Assembly: GCF_004519545.1 (NCBI RefSeq)
Contig: NZ_SDKM01000004.1
Coordinates: 62,001 to 126,000 of the forward strand
DNA: 64,000 nucleotides
Direction of reading: 5' to 3'
DNA from: Nocardioides guangzhouensis
GTDB taxonomy: Bacteria; Actinomycetota; Actinomycetes; Propionibacteriales; Nocardioidaceae
Under the pieces are notes generated by a model that ran no database searches, was not told where the DNA came from, and saw only the letters and a program-made list of their open reading frames with translations. Below, one piece after another: positions 54,041-62,570 of the stretch; within the stretch, counting starts at the first letter, position 1; each line of letters opens with the position of its first letter. Both the position numbers and the translations under genes were made by a program.

Positions 54041-55147
54041 ATGACCAGGGGCGCCGTGTCGCTGACCGGCCTGACCAAGACGTTCGGCGACGAGGTGGCG
54101 GTCGACGGGATCGACCTCGACATCGGGCCCGGCGAGTTCTTCTCGCTGCTCGGCCCGTCGGGGTGCGGCAAGACCACGACGCTGCGCATGATCGCGGGCT
54201 TCGAGCAGCCGGACTCCGGGACCATCCGCGTCGACGGTCGCAGCCTGGCCGAGGTGCCGCCGCACAAGAGGCCGGTGAACACCGTCTTCCAGTCCTACGC
54301 GCTCTTCCCGTTCCTCACGGTCGAGGACAACGTCGCCTTCGGCCTGCGCTACCAGCGGACCACCAGGGAGGAGGCGCGGCGGCGCGTGGTCGACGCGCTG
54401 GAGCACGTGCAGATGGGCGGCTACGCCAAGCGCAAGCCGTTCCAGCTCTCGGGCGGCCAGCAGCAACGGGTGGCGCTGGCCCGGGCGCTCGTCCTCGAGC
54501 CGATGGTGCTGCTGCTCGACGAGCCGATGGGCGCCCTCGACGCCAAGCTGCGCAAGCAGCTCCAGATCGAGCTGCGCTCTCTGCAGCAGGAGATCGGCAC
54601 CACGTTCGTCTACGTCACCCACGACCAGGAGGAGGCGTTGACCATGTCCGACCGCCTCGCGGTCATGCACCAGGGCCGGGTCATGCAGGTCGGCACCCCG
54701 AGCGAGGTCTACTCCCAGCCGGCGAGCTCGTACGTCGCCAGCTTCCTCGGCTCCACGAACCTCTTCCCGGCCACGGTCACCGGCGTGAGCCCCGACGGGC
54801 TGGTGTGCCGCGTGCGCTCCCACGAGCTCGCGGTGTCCAAGTGCGAGCACGACCCGGCTGTCGGCGACGAGGTGAGCGTGATGGTGCGCCCGGAGCGGGT
54901 CGAGGTCTCCCCGATCGCCGGGGGCGGGCGAGGCGACGCCGACCACGAGGCGGCCAACGTCCTCTCCGGTCAGGTGGAGGCGCTGGTGTTCCGCGGCGCG
55001 CACACCGGCGTGATCCTCGACTGCGACGGCCTCCGGCTCGAGGCAGAGGTGCCCAACCACCGGGGCGAGCCGCCGGAGTGGCTGGTCAGCGGGTCGACCG
55101 TGCACGCACGGGTCTCGCCGACCGCCCTGCGGGTGCTGGTGTCCTGA
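54041..55147 (+). CDS. polyamine-type ABC transporter ATP-binding protein (PotA-like)
   Basis: The 368-residue ATPase has Walker [10 protein letters not shown], signature LSGGQQQR, and Walker [12 protein letters not shown], with a C-terminal TOBE domain (about residues 285-365). It completes the Pot-type transporter whose other three parts are on the opposite strand. It follows the aminotransferase gene and ends 12 bp from the convergent TetR gene. Confidence 0.92.
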   Translation: MTRGAVSLTGLTKTFGDEVAVDGIDLDIGPGEFFSLLGPSGCGKTTTLRMIAGFEQPDSGTIRVDGRSLAEVPPHKRPVNTVFQSYALFPFLTVEDNVAFGLRYQRTTREEARRRVVDALEHVQMGGYAKRKPFQLSGGQQQRVALARALVLEPMVLLLDEPMGALDAKLRKQLQIELRSLQQEIGTTFVYVTHDQEEALTMSDRLAVMHQGRVMQVGTPSEVYSQPASSYVASFLGSTNLFPATVTGVSPDGLVCRVRSHELAVSKCEHDPAVGDEVSVMVRPERVEVSPIAGGGRGDADHEAANVLSGQVEALVFRGAHTGVILDCDGLRLEAEVPNHRGEPPEWLVSGSTVHARVSPTALRVLVS

Positions 55148-55159
55148 CGCCGGAGCCGG

Positions 55160-55771
55160 TCAGGAAAGCCCGAGCTCCTTGACCGCGACCGCGAGCGCGA
55201 CCCGCTTGGCCATCCCCCGGTCGACGACCGGGTCGTCGAGCGCGACCTGCACGACCAGGCCGTCGAGCAGGGCCGCCCACATCACCGTGAAGCCCTCGAC
55301 GTCGGGCGCCTCGATCTCGCCGGCCGCCTCGCCCGCCTCGACCACGCGGGCGATCAGCGCCCGCCACTGGTCGTCGAGCTGGGCGCGGTCCTTCTTCACC
55401 TCCGGGTGCCGGAACGCCTGGGCCCACAGGTCGAACCACAGCCCCCAGTCGTCGGGCACGTCCTGGGACGCCGGCAGGCAGGCGTCGACGAGGTTCTCGA
55501 TCCGCGCCCGGAGCGCCGTGGTCTCCTGGAGCATCTCCTCGACCGCGGCGTAGAACGACCGCTCGGACCAGCGCAGCGCTTCGGTCAGCAGGCTGTCCTT
55601 GGTGCCGAAGTAGTAGATGACGAGTGCTGGACTGGCGCCGACCCGCGCGGCGACGTCCGCGATCCTGGTGTCGGAGAAGCCGCGCTCGGCGATGAGGCGG
55701 GCCGCGGCGGCGAGCATCTGGTCGCGCCGTACGTCCGCGACGGCCTCCGCCTGCTGCTTCACGTCTGTCAT
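55160..55771 (-). CDS. TetR-family repressor (BetI-like) of the amine island
   Basis: The 203-residue protein has a TetR helix-turn-helix (about residues 15-62, VGASPALVIYYFGTKDSLL) and a TetR_C_6/BetI-like C-terminal domain. It is divergent from the acyl-CoA ligase gene, and the spacer holds GACTGAACAGTCAGTC, which occurs twice more in the island. So this protein is the best candidate for the regulator of all three sites. The inducer is probably the imported compound or its CoA product. Confidence 0.88.
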   Translation of the reverse strand: MTDVKQQAEAVADVRRDQMLAAAARLIAERGFSDTRIADVAARVGASPALVIYYFGTKDSLLTEALRWSERSFYAAVEEMLQETTALRARIENLVDACLPASQDVPDDWGLWFDLWAQAFRHPEVKKDRAQLDDQWRALIARVVEAGEAAGEIEAPDVEGFTVMWAALLDGLVVQVALDDPVVDRGMAKRVALAVAVKELGLS

Positions 55772-55804
55772 CCGACAGACCTCCGAATCCTGTTGCCCGA
55801 GTGC

Positions 55805-55846
55805 TTGTCGGGCACCGTAGCACGCCCATAGACTGAACAGTCAGTC
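55805..55846 (+). promoter_or_regulatory. divergent promoter with TetR operator, site 2
   Basis: GACTGAACAGTCAGTC (55831-55846) lies between the tetR gene and the acyl-CoA ligase gene. A rightward -10 TAGACT (55829-55834) overlaps it and TTGTCG (55805-55810) is 18 bp upstream, the same spacing as at site 1. Confidence 0.85.
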
Positions 55847-55882
55847 AGGACCAAACCGGCCCTCACAGGAGCGGGAGACGCG

Positions 55883-55942
55883 ATGTCCCACGACGGCAGG
55901 GCGTGCCGGATGCCCGGGCGCGGCACCACCGGGGAGCGGTGA
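55883..55942 (+). CDS. 19-residue upstream reading frame coupled to the acyl-CoA ligase gene
   Basis: The short frame starts with ATG five bases after GGGAG, encodes MSHDGRACRMPGRGTTGER, and its TGA stop overlaps the GTG start of the next gene as GTGA. The main gene has no good ribosome site of its own, so translation of this leader may deliver ribosomes to it. It may instead be an uncounted leader with a sensing role; no repeated codon pattern is visible. Confidence 0.45.
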   Translation: MSHDGRACRMPGRGTTGER

Positions 55943-57990
55943 CGTCGCCCGCGGTCCGGCCACGGCTGCGGCGGATGCTCGAGGGCCGCACGGTCGCGGT
56001 GGTCGGCGCCAGCGAGCGGCCGGGCTCTTTCGGCTGGCGGATGGCGACCGAGGTGCTGCGCAGCCCCGGTGTGGAGCGCGCGTGGCTGGTGAACCCCGGC
56101 CGTCGCAGAGTGCTGGACCAGCCCTGCCTCCCCTCGCTCGCCGACGTGCCCGATGCCGTCGACCTGGTGCTGCTCGGCGTCCCCGACCACGCCCTGGTCG
56201 ACCAGGTGCGGCTGGCGTCGGGACGGGGCGACGGCGGGGCCGTAGTGTTCGGCCCCGCGCACGGGCTGCGCGACGAGCTGGTCGCCGCGGCGGACGGCCT
56301 GGAGATCTGCGGCGGCGGCTGCATGGGCTTCGTCAACGTGGTGCGCGGGGTCCGGGCGATCGGCTACCTGGAGCCGGACCCGGTGCCGGCGGGCCCGATC
56401 GCTCTGGTCACCCACTCGGGGTCGGTGTTCTCGGCCCTGCTGCGGACCCACCGGCGTCTGGAGTACTCCCTCGCGGTCTCGTCCGGCCAGGAGCTGGTGA
56501 CCACGACCGCCGACCACCTTGCCTACGCGCTCACGCTCCCGGAGACCCGCGTCGTCGGACTGGTGCTGGAGACGCTGCGGGACGCACCCGCGATGCGCGC
56601 GGTGCTCGCCGACGCGGCGGCCCACGACGTGCCCGTGGTGGCGCTGACCGTGGGCACCTCGACCCGCGGCCGGGCGCTGGTCGACGCCCACTCCGGCGCC
56701 GTGGCCGGCTCGGACGCCGCCTGGGAGGCGCTGTTCGCGGCGTACGGCGTGCACCGGGCCGACGACCTCGCCGAGCTCGTCGACAGCCTCGAGAGCTTCG
56801 CCGTAGGACGGCGGGTACGCCGCCCGGGCGGCGGCATCGCGACCGTGCACGACTCGGGTGCGGAGCGGGTGCTGGCCTCCGACGTGGCCGAGCGGCTCGG
56901 CGTACCGTTCGCTCCCCTGTCCCCCACCACCACCGAACGGCTGGCGGCGCTCCTCGAGCCCGGCCTCGAGCCGACCAACCCGCTCGACGTGTGGGGCACC
57001 GGCAACGACTCCGAGGACGTGCTGGCCGACTGCCTGACCACGCTCGCCGACGACCCGGGCGTCGACGTGGTGGCACTGGCGATCGACCTGGTTCCGGAGT
57101 ACGACGGGGACGAGTCCTACCCCAAAGCGCTGGCCCGGCTCGCCGACCACACCGACAAGCCCGTGGTAGTGCTGTCGAACCTCTCCTCGGCCGTCGACGG
57201 GCCGCTCGCGGCCGCCCTGCGCGCCCGCGGGATCCCGGTGCTGGAGGGGACCCGGTCCGGCCTCCGGGCGCTCGGCCACCTCCTCGACCACGCCACCCGA
57301 CCCACCCCGCCGGCCGCCGACGTGGACGTCGTCCGGCAGGCTCGCTGGGCAGCCCGCCTGCGCGCCGGGGAGGTGGACCCGTTCGCGTTGCTGGCCGACT
57401 ACGGCGTCCCGGTGGCCCGGACGCTCGTGGTCGACGACGAGGCCGCAGCCGTGGCGGCCGCAGCGGAGGTCGGTCACCCCGTCGTGCTCAAGACCGCGGA
57501 CCCCGACGTCCACCACAAGCTCGAGGTGGACGGCATCCGCCTGCACCTCGGCGACGGCGCCGCGGTCGCCGCGGCGTACGCCGACCTGGCCGGACGTCTC
57601 GGCCCGTCGGTGACGGTGCAGCCCGAGGTGCCGACGGGCGTCGAGGTGGCGCTCGGGCTCTGGCGCGACCCGCTGCTGGGCCCCCTGGTCCTGGTCGCGG
57701 CGGGCGGGTCGCTGGTGGAGCTGCTCACGGAGCGGTCGGTGGCACTGCCGCCGATGGACGCCGACCGGGCCGCCGGTCTGGTCGCCCGGCTGCGCCTCGC
57801 CGAGCTGCTGGCCGGCTACCGCGGCGGTGCTGCCCTGGCCTCCGACGCCCTGGTCGACGCGGTCGTCGCCTTCGGCCGGTTGGCCCACGAGCTCGGCGAC
57901 CTGCTGGAGGCGGTCGACGTCAACCCGCTGGTCGTCGGCCGGGACGGAGTCACCGCGGTGGACGTGCTCGTCGTACCGCGCCCTGCCTGA
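55939..57990 (+). CDS. ADP-forming acyl-CoA ligase (acetate-CoA ligase family)
   Basis: The 683-residue protein is a single-chain ACD-type ligase: CoA-binding domain (about residues 10-105, VAVVGASERPGSFG), a succinyl-CoA-ligase-like domain (about 140-280, VTHSGSVFSALL), and an ATP-grasp domain at the C terminus (about 450-680, GHPVVLKTADPDVHHKLEVD). It would make a CoA thioester from a carboxylate in the pathway. I chose GTG 55939 because it is coupled to the leader frame; an in-frame GTG at 55903 would add 12 residues. Confidence 0.83.
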   Translation: MTSPAVRPRLRRMLEGRTVAVVGASERPGSFGWRMATEVLRSPGVERAWLVNPGRRRVLDQPCLPSLADVPDAVDLVLLGVPDHALVDQVRLASGRGDGGAVVFGPAHGLRDELVAAADGLEICGGGCMGFVNVVRGVRAIGYLEPDPVPAGPIALVTHSGSVFSALLRTHRRLEYSLAVSSGQELVTTTADHLAYALTLPETRVVGLVLETLRDAPAMRAVLADAAAHDVPVVALTVGTSTRGRALVDAHSGAVAGSDAAWEALFAAYGVHRADDLAELVDSLESFAVGRRVRRPGGGIATVHDSGAERVLASDVAERLGVPFAPLSPTTTERLAALLEPGLEPTNPLDVWGTGNDSEDVLADCLTTLADDPGVDVVALAIDLVPEYDGDESYPKALARLADHTDKPVVVLSNLSSAVDGPLAAALRARGIPVLEGTRSGLRALGHLLDHATRPTPPAADVDVVRQARWAARLRAGEVDPFALLADYGVPVARTLVVDDEAAAVAAAAEVGHPVVLKTADPDVHHKLEVDGIRLHLGDGAAVAAAYADLAGRLGPSVTVQPEVPTGVEVALGLWRDPLLGPLVLVAAGGSLVELLTERSVALPPMDADRAAGLVARLRLAELLAGYRGGAALASDALVDAVVAFGRLAHELGDLLEAVDVNPLVVGRDGVTAVDVLVVPRPA

Positions 57991-58024
57991 CACCGCAGCG
58001 ATGCCGCTTGGCACCATCGGACGC

Positions 58025-58438
58025 ATGACCATCGAGCTGCACCCCCTCACTTCCGACGACCTGGAGCTCGTCGAGCTCGCACGCCGTACGGTCGACGAGA
58101 ACTCGGACGGCGACACCGGCGTGCACACGATGGGCGCGGCGGTGAGGGCGGTCGACGGACGCACGTTCGCCGGGATCAACCTCCACCACTTCACCGGCGG
58201 CCCCTGCGCCGAGCTGGTCGCGCTGGGGCATGCCCGTGCCAGCGGCGCCCGCGACCTCCTCACCATCGTCGCCGTCGGTGACCGTGGTCGCGGCGTCCAG
58301 GCGCCGTGCGGCCGGGACCGCCAGGTGCTCGCGGACTACCACCCCGGCATCCGCGTGATCGTCCCCACCGAGGACGGCCCGATGAGCGTGCGGGCGTCGG
58401 ACCTGCTCCCGCTGGCCTACGTGGCACCAGCGGAGTGA
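58025..58438 (+). CDS. cytidine deaminase-like protein
   Basis: The 137-residue protein resembles cytidine deaminase and blasticidin-S deaminase: GGPCAELVALG carries the catalytic Cys-Ala-Glu, and the second zinc motif reads APCGRDRQVL. The usual PCxxC has Asp in place of its second cysteine, so zinc binding must differ or be weaker. I recall the same variant in other actinobacteria, so it may be a real subfamily. It lies 34 bp behind the acyl-CoA ligase gene and may act on a nucleoside or another amidine. Confidence 0.78.
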   Translation: MTIELHPLTSDDLELVELARRTVDENSDGDTGVHTMGAAVRAVDGRTFAGINLHHFTGGPCAELVALGHARASGARDLLTIVAVGDRGRGVQAPCGRDRQVLADYHPGIRVIVPTEDGPMSVRASDLLPLAYVAPAE

Positions 58439-58469
58439 ACGGCGCGGCCCGGCACCGCTGACCGAACGA

Positions 58470-59672
58470 TCAGGAGGCGGTCTCGGGGAACGGCAGCGCG
58501 ATCGGGTCGGGGGCCAGCCGACTGCGGCCGTGCTCGTCGAAGCGGTCCAGCCCGAGGTCGGAGACGTCGAGCAGGTCGGTCGTGCCGTCCACGGCCAGGT
58601 CGGCGGCGGCCCTGGACACGCCGGGCCCCCACATCATCCCGTGGCCGCCGGCTGCCGCCACCGTGGTGCCGGCGACCGGGCCGTCGTCGTCGACCAGGGG
58701 GCCGAGGATCGGCAGGTGGTCGGGGGTGTAGTCGATCGTGGCGGCCCAGGTCCGGCGCAGGCCGAGGTCCGCGGTGACCGGGAGCAGCGAGGCGATCCGC
58801 GGGCGCACCTTCTCGAAGTACGACCAGTCGAACTCGCCGGCCTCGCCCGGCCGCTCGTCGGGGTTGCTCATCCCCCACATCACGCCTCCCTCCTCGGGGC
58901 GCCAGTAGACCCCGGACGCGACGTCGAAGACCATCGGCAGCCGGTCCGGCGCGAGGTCGGGGTGCGGTTGCGTGACCACCACCTGGTGGCGGGCACCACC
59001 GGCCGGGATGCGCACACCGGCAGCCCGACCGACCGCAGCGAGGGTCGGGCCACCGGTGAGCACCACGCGCCCGGTCGCGATCTCGCCCCCGGTGGTGGCG
59101 ACGCCGGTCACCCGGTCGCCGTCCCGGAGCAGCCCGGCGAACGCCGTGCGCTCGAGCACCCGCACGCCGGCGGCGAACAGCGCGGCGGTGTAGGCGAGCA
59201 CGTTGCGCGGCGGGTCGATGTAGCCGTCGCCCGGCGCGTACGACCCGCCCATCGTCATCCCGCGGGCCATCGCCGGGTTGAGGTCGTCGAGCTCGTCGGG
59301 CCCGACCCAGCGGACGTCGAGACCGAGGGCCTGCTGCATGGCGATCCGGGCGTGCGCCTCGGCCACCTCGTGCTCGGAGAAGCACGGCATGAAGTAGCCC
59401 TGCGCGACGAAGCCGGAGTCGATGCCGAGCCGCTCCTGCTGGCCGGCGTAGAACGAGCGGCTGAACAGACCGAGCCGTACGGCGGCCTCCGTGCCGCCCT
59501 GAGCGCGCACCATGCCGGCCGCCCGCGGGCTGGCGCCGGCCCCGAGGGTGCGCTGCTCGACCAGCACCACGTCGGTCAGTCCGGCCTGGCGCAGGAACCA
59601 TGCGCACCAGGCACCGATCGTCCCGCCGCCGACGACGACGGCGTCCGCAGTACGCGGCCAGGCGCTGGTCAC
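58470..59672 (-). CDS. FAD-dependent amine oxidoreductase (DAO family)
   Basis: The 400-residue flavoprotein has GGGTIGAWCAWFL near residue 15 as FAD-binding motif and RTWAATIDYTPDHLPILGP near the end, the usual sequence of DAO enzymes such as sarcosine and dimethylglycine oxidases. It would oxidise a secondary or tertiary amine, or an amino acid, at the N-linked carbon. GTG 59672 is next to the operator at 59691, shared with the divergent acyl-CoA dehydrogenase gene. Confidence 0.87.
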   Translation of the reverse strand: MTSAWPRTADAVVVGGGTIGAWCAWFLRQAGLTDVVLVEQRTLGAGASPRAAGMVRAQGGTEAAVRLGLFSRSFYAGQQERLGIDSGFVAQGYFMPCFSEHEVAEAHARIAMQQALGLDVRWVGPDELDDLNPAMARGMTMGGSYAPGDGYIDPPRNVLAYTAALFAAGVRVLERTAFAGLLRDGDRVTGVATTGGEIATGRVVLTGGPTLAAVGRAAGVRIPAGGARHQVVVTQPHPDLAPDRLPMVFDVASGVYWRPEEGGVMWGMSNPDERPGEAGEFDWSYFEKVRPRIASLLPVTADLGLRRTWAATIDYTPDHLPILGPLVDDDGPVAGTTVAAAGGHGMMWGPGVSRAAADLAVDGTTDLLDVSDLGLDRFDEHGRSRLAPDPIALPFPETAS

Positions 59673-59688
59673 GCCTGCGAGCGTCGCA

Positions 59689-59706
59689 TAGACTGAACAG
59701 TCAGTC
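59689..59706. promoter_or_regulatory. divergent promoter with TetR operator, site 3
   Basis: GACTGAACAGTCAGTC (59691-59706) lies between the FAD oxidoreductase and acyl-CoA dehydrogenase genes and is identical to site 2. The rightward -10 TAGACT (59689-59694) overlaps it; the -35 is weak (CTGGTC 18 bp upstream). Leftward, TTGACT within the site can serve as a -35. Confidence 0.82.
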
Positions 59707-59727
59707 AATGACCCGTGAGGTGGCTGC

Positions 59728-60894
59728 ATGTACGGACTGACTCCCGAGGACCTCGACCTCCAGGCCCGGGCCCGCGGGTTCACCGACGAGCTGATCGGGT
59801 TCGAGCTCGAGGCGGAGACCCACGACGGCGCGCTCCCCGCGGAGCTGACCAAGGCGCACCACGAGCGGGCCGTCGAGCTGGGACTCACCGCCACCAACAT
59901 GCCGGCCTCCGTCGGTGGCCGCGGCTGCACGACGCTCCAGCAGGTCCTCGTCCAGGAGCAGGTGGGCCGCGTGACCAACGGGATCGCCTGGTGCTGCTCG
60001 ACGCCACCGTCGTGGTGGCCGGAGGTCGCGAACGACCTGCAACGCGAGCGCTGGTTGCTGCCGACCGTGCGCGGGGAGATGGAGGAGTGCTACGCGATCA
60101 CCGAGGAGGGGGCCGGCTCCGACGTCGCCGACCTCACCGCGACCGCGCGGCGGGAGGGCGACGACTACGTGCTCGACGGGGTCAAGTGGCACGTCACGTC
60201 GTTCAACGAGGCGGACTACGTGTTCTTCCAGGCGGTGCTCACGACCGGGCCGCACGCCGGCGACCAGGCGTTGTTCGTGGTCGACAAGGACGCACCCGGG
60301 GTGCGGGTCGTCCGCACGCCGGCGTACACCCACACCCTCGGGCACGCGCACCCGATCGTCGCCTTCGAGGGCGTGCGGGTGCCGGCCACGCACCTGGTAG
60401 GCAGCGAGGCGGACGGGATGTCGTTCGTCTACGAGTGGTTCCGCTTCGAGCGGCTGATGGTCGCCTCGCGCTGCCTCGGTGCCGCGGAGCGGCTGGTCGA
60501 CGAGACCACCGCGTTCGCCCGGGACCGCATCGTCGGCGGGCAGCCGCTGATCGAGCGCCAGCTGGTGCAGGGGATGCTCGCGGACAGCCTCACCGAGCTC
60601 TTCGCAGCGCGCTCGATGGTCTACGAGACCGCCCGTTCGGTCGACGAGGGCGTCGACACCAAGGTGCTCCACGCGCGGTGCTCGATGGTGAAGCTCTACG
60701 CCTCCGAGATGGCGGGCCGGGTCGCCGACCGTGCCGTCCAGGTGTTCGGCGGGCGCGGCTACATGCGGGAGAACGTCGCCGAGCGGTTCTTCCGCGAGCT
60801 GCGGGTCGAGCGGATCTGGGAGGGCGCCAGCGAGGTGCAGCGGGTGATCGTGGCCGACCAGCTCGCCAAGCGGGGACGTGCCGCGCTGGTGTGA
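59728..60894 (+). CDS. acyl-CoA dehydrogenase
   Basis: The 388-residue flavoprotein has the normal length and motifs: CYAITEEGAGSDVADLTATA for FAD contact, VQVFGGRGYMRENVAER, and RIWEGASEVQR at the C terminus. It oxidises an acyl-CoA to the enoyl-CoA. The ADP-forming ligase of the same regulon may supply its substrate. It begins 21 bp after the operator. Confidence 0.92.
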   Translation: MYGLTPEDLDLQARARGFTDELIGFELEAETHDGALPAELTKAHHERAVELGLTATNMPASVGGRGCTTLQQVLVQEQVGRVTNGIAWCCSTPPSWWPEVANDLQRERWLLPTVRGEMEECYAITEEGAGSDVADLTATARREGDDYVLDGVKWHVTSFNEADYVFFQAVLTTGPHAGDQALFVVDKDAPGVRVVRTPAYTHTLGHAHPIVAFEGVRVPATHLVGSEADGMSFVYEWFRFERLMVASRCLGAAERLVDETTAFARDRIVGGQPLIERQLVQGMLADSLTELFAARSMVYETARSVDEGVDTKVLHARCSMVKLYASEMAGRVADRAVQVFGGRGYMRENVAERFFRELRVERIWEGASEVQRVIVADQLAKRGRAALV

Positions 60895-60904
60895 CCGCGT
60901 GGTG

Positions 60905-60947
60905 GGTGGTTTCGAGACGGGCTCGTTCCTCGCCCTCCTCAACCACC
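60905..60947. repeat. palindromic interspersed repeat, copy 4, forming a gene end
   Basis: The 43-bp unit starts GGTGGTTTCGAGACGGGCTC and ends CTCCTCAACCACC, with exact inverse ends GGTGGTT/AACCACC. On the minus strand its end GGTGGTTGA supplies the last two codons and the stop codon of the MBL-fold gene. Confidence 0.88.
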
Positions 60948-61988
60948 GATCGTGTAGACCACGCCGTCGTCGGAGCCGGTGGCGCGCAGCTCGCCGCGGG
61001 CCACCAGCAGCTCGAGGTGCGCCCGGGTCTCCAGCGTGGCCAGCGCGGCGTTGAAGAGGTCGAGGTCGTCGAGCGCGTGCTCGTGCCGGGTCCAGGGCAG
61101 CTGCCGAGCCACGTCGTACGCCGTGCCGGCGTCGCGGGCGACCGCCGTGCGGCACAGGTCGAGTCGGACGTCGTGATGGGCGACCAGCTCGTCGATGCGG
61201 TCGTGGGTCGACGGGGCCACCGGGCCGTGGGCCGGCAGCAGCGTGAGGTCAGGCATGGCGCGGACCTTGGCCAGCGAGCCGAGGAAGTCGCCGAGCGGCT
61301 GCTCCGCGAGCACCGGCTCGAAGCCGATCGACGGCGTGATCCGCGGGAGCACGTGGTCGCCGGCGAACAGCAGCCTGGCGGCCCGGTCGGCGAACACGAA
61401 GTGGCCCTGGGTGTGCCCGGGCGTGTGCACGGCGTCGAGGGTGCGGCCGCCCACCGGGATCGGATGGTCGCCGTCCAGCCAGGCGTCCGGGTAGGCCCAC
61501 ACCGACAGGTCCGGCCTCATGTCTTTCGAGTAGCGCTCCCACGCCAGCGCGATCCGGGCGGCGCCCGCGTCGCGCAGCACCTGCACGTGCGGGTCGGCGG
61601 TCGAGGCCTCCGGGTCGAGGATCAGGTCGAGGGTCGGCTTGTCGCCCAGGCCGAGGCTGACGTGCGACCCGAACTCGCGGCGCACGGTCACGGCCTGCGT
61701 GTAGTGGTCGCGGTGCACGTGGGTGACCAGGAACCGGGTGATGTCACGCAGCCCGCGGCCGAGGTCGGCGAGCGACTTCTCGAGGAGCTGCCGGGACTCG
61801 TCGATGGCCCAGCCACCGTCGACCAGGGTCAGCCCCTCGTCGGTCTCCAGCACGTAGACGTTGACCGCGCGCAGCCCGTCCATCGGGAGCGGCAGCGGGA
61901 TCCGGTGGACGCCGGGCGCCACCGGCCACGCGCCGGGCTCGGTCCAGTGCGGCGCGTTCTCGCTCGGGGTCGCGTCTGCTGCGGTCAC
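60939..61988 (-). CDS. MBL-fold metallo-hydrolase
   Basis: The 349-residue protein has the metal-binding motif THVHRDHYTQ (HxHxDH) and later histidines in AVHTPGHTQGHFVF and LLPAHGP. This is the glyoxalase II / thioesterase-like branch of the superfamily. It is convergent with the acyl-CoA dehydrogenase gene, so its expression with the amine island is not certain. Its stop codon lies in a copy of the interspersed repeat. The start is GTG 61988. Confidence 0.85.
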   Translation of the reverse strand: MTAADATPSENAPHWTEPGAWPVAPGVHRIPLPLPMDGLRAVNVYVLETDEGLTLVDGGWAIDESRQLLEKSLADLGRGLRDITRFLVTHVHRDHYTQAVTVRREFGSHVSLGLGDKPTLDLILDPEASTADPHVQVLRDAGAARIALAWERYSKDMRPDLSVWAYPDAWLDGDHPIPVGGRTLDAVHTPGHTQGHFVFADRAARLLFAGDHVLPRITPSIGFEPVLAEQPLGDFLGSLAKVRAMPDLTLLPAHGPVAPSTHDRIDELVAHHDVRLDLCRTAVARDAGTAYDVARQLPWTRHEHALDDLDLFNAALATLETRAHLELLVARGELRATGSDDGVVYTIGG

Positions 61989-62028
61989 GGCACCGACCCT
62001 AGGCGCTGGGGCCCGCGTGGTCGTACGA

Positions 62029-62570
62029 CGATCGGGGTAGGGCGCGACGGCGACACCCTGGTCGTCGAGCTCACCGGCAAGTCGGGGGTGGACCACGTGA
62101 TCGAGATCGACGACGCGCTGGTCCTGGCGGCGATCGACGTCCTGCGCCGACGGCGCAGCCGGTCCGACGCCGCCCTGCTGGCCTACAGGGAGGGCAGGCG
62201 GTGGCGGCGCCCGGAGCCGGCCATGGTCAACGAGTACGTCCGTCAGGTGACCGGACTCGAGGTCAGTGCCAAGGACTTCCGCACGTGGCACGCCACCGTG
62301 CTCGCGGCGGTCGCCCTCGCCGATGCCGACGAGGCCGGTGACACCGCAGCCTCCCGGAAGGGGGCGGTCGCGACGGCGATGTCCGAGGTCGCCGCCTAGC
62401 TCGGCAACACCCCGACCGTGGCGCGCGGATCGTACGTCGACCCGCGGGTGCTCGACCTCTACGAGCAAGGACGCACGATCACGCCGTCGTCCTGCCGGAG
62501 CCGCCTCGAGCCCGAGGAGCAGCGGGCCGCCACCGAGCGCGCCGTGCTGCGTCTGCTCAGATCCGCGTGA
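62029..62570 (+). pseudogene. DNA topoisomerase IB, broken C-terminal remnant
   Basis: The frame encodes the C-terminal part of a poxvirus-like type IB topoisomerase: VGRDGDTLVVELTGKSG, then EVSAKDFRTWHATVLAAVAL. After SEVAA there is TAG (62397-62399), and the same frame continues LGNTPTVARGSYVDPRVLDL to a TGA at 62568-62570. Intact homologues read a tyrosine before LGNTP, so a TAC-to-TAG change is likely; this may be the catalytic tyrosine region. The N-terminal half is missing, since the MBL gene starts at 61988 on the other strand. Confidence 0.83.
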
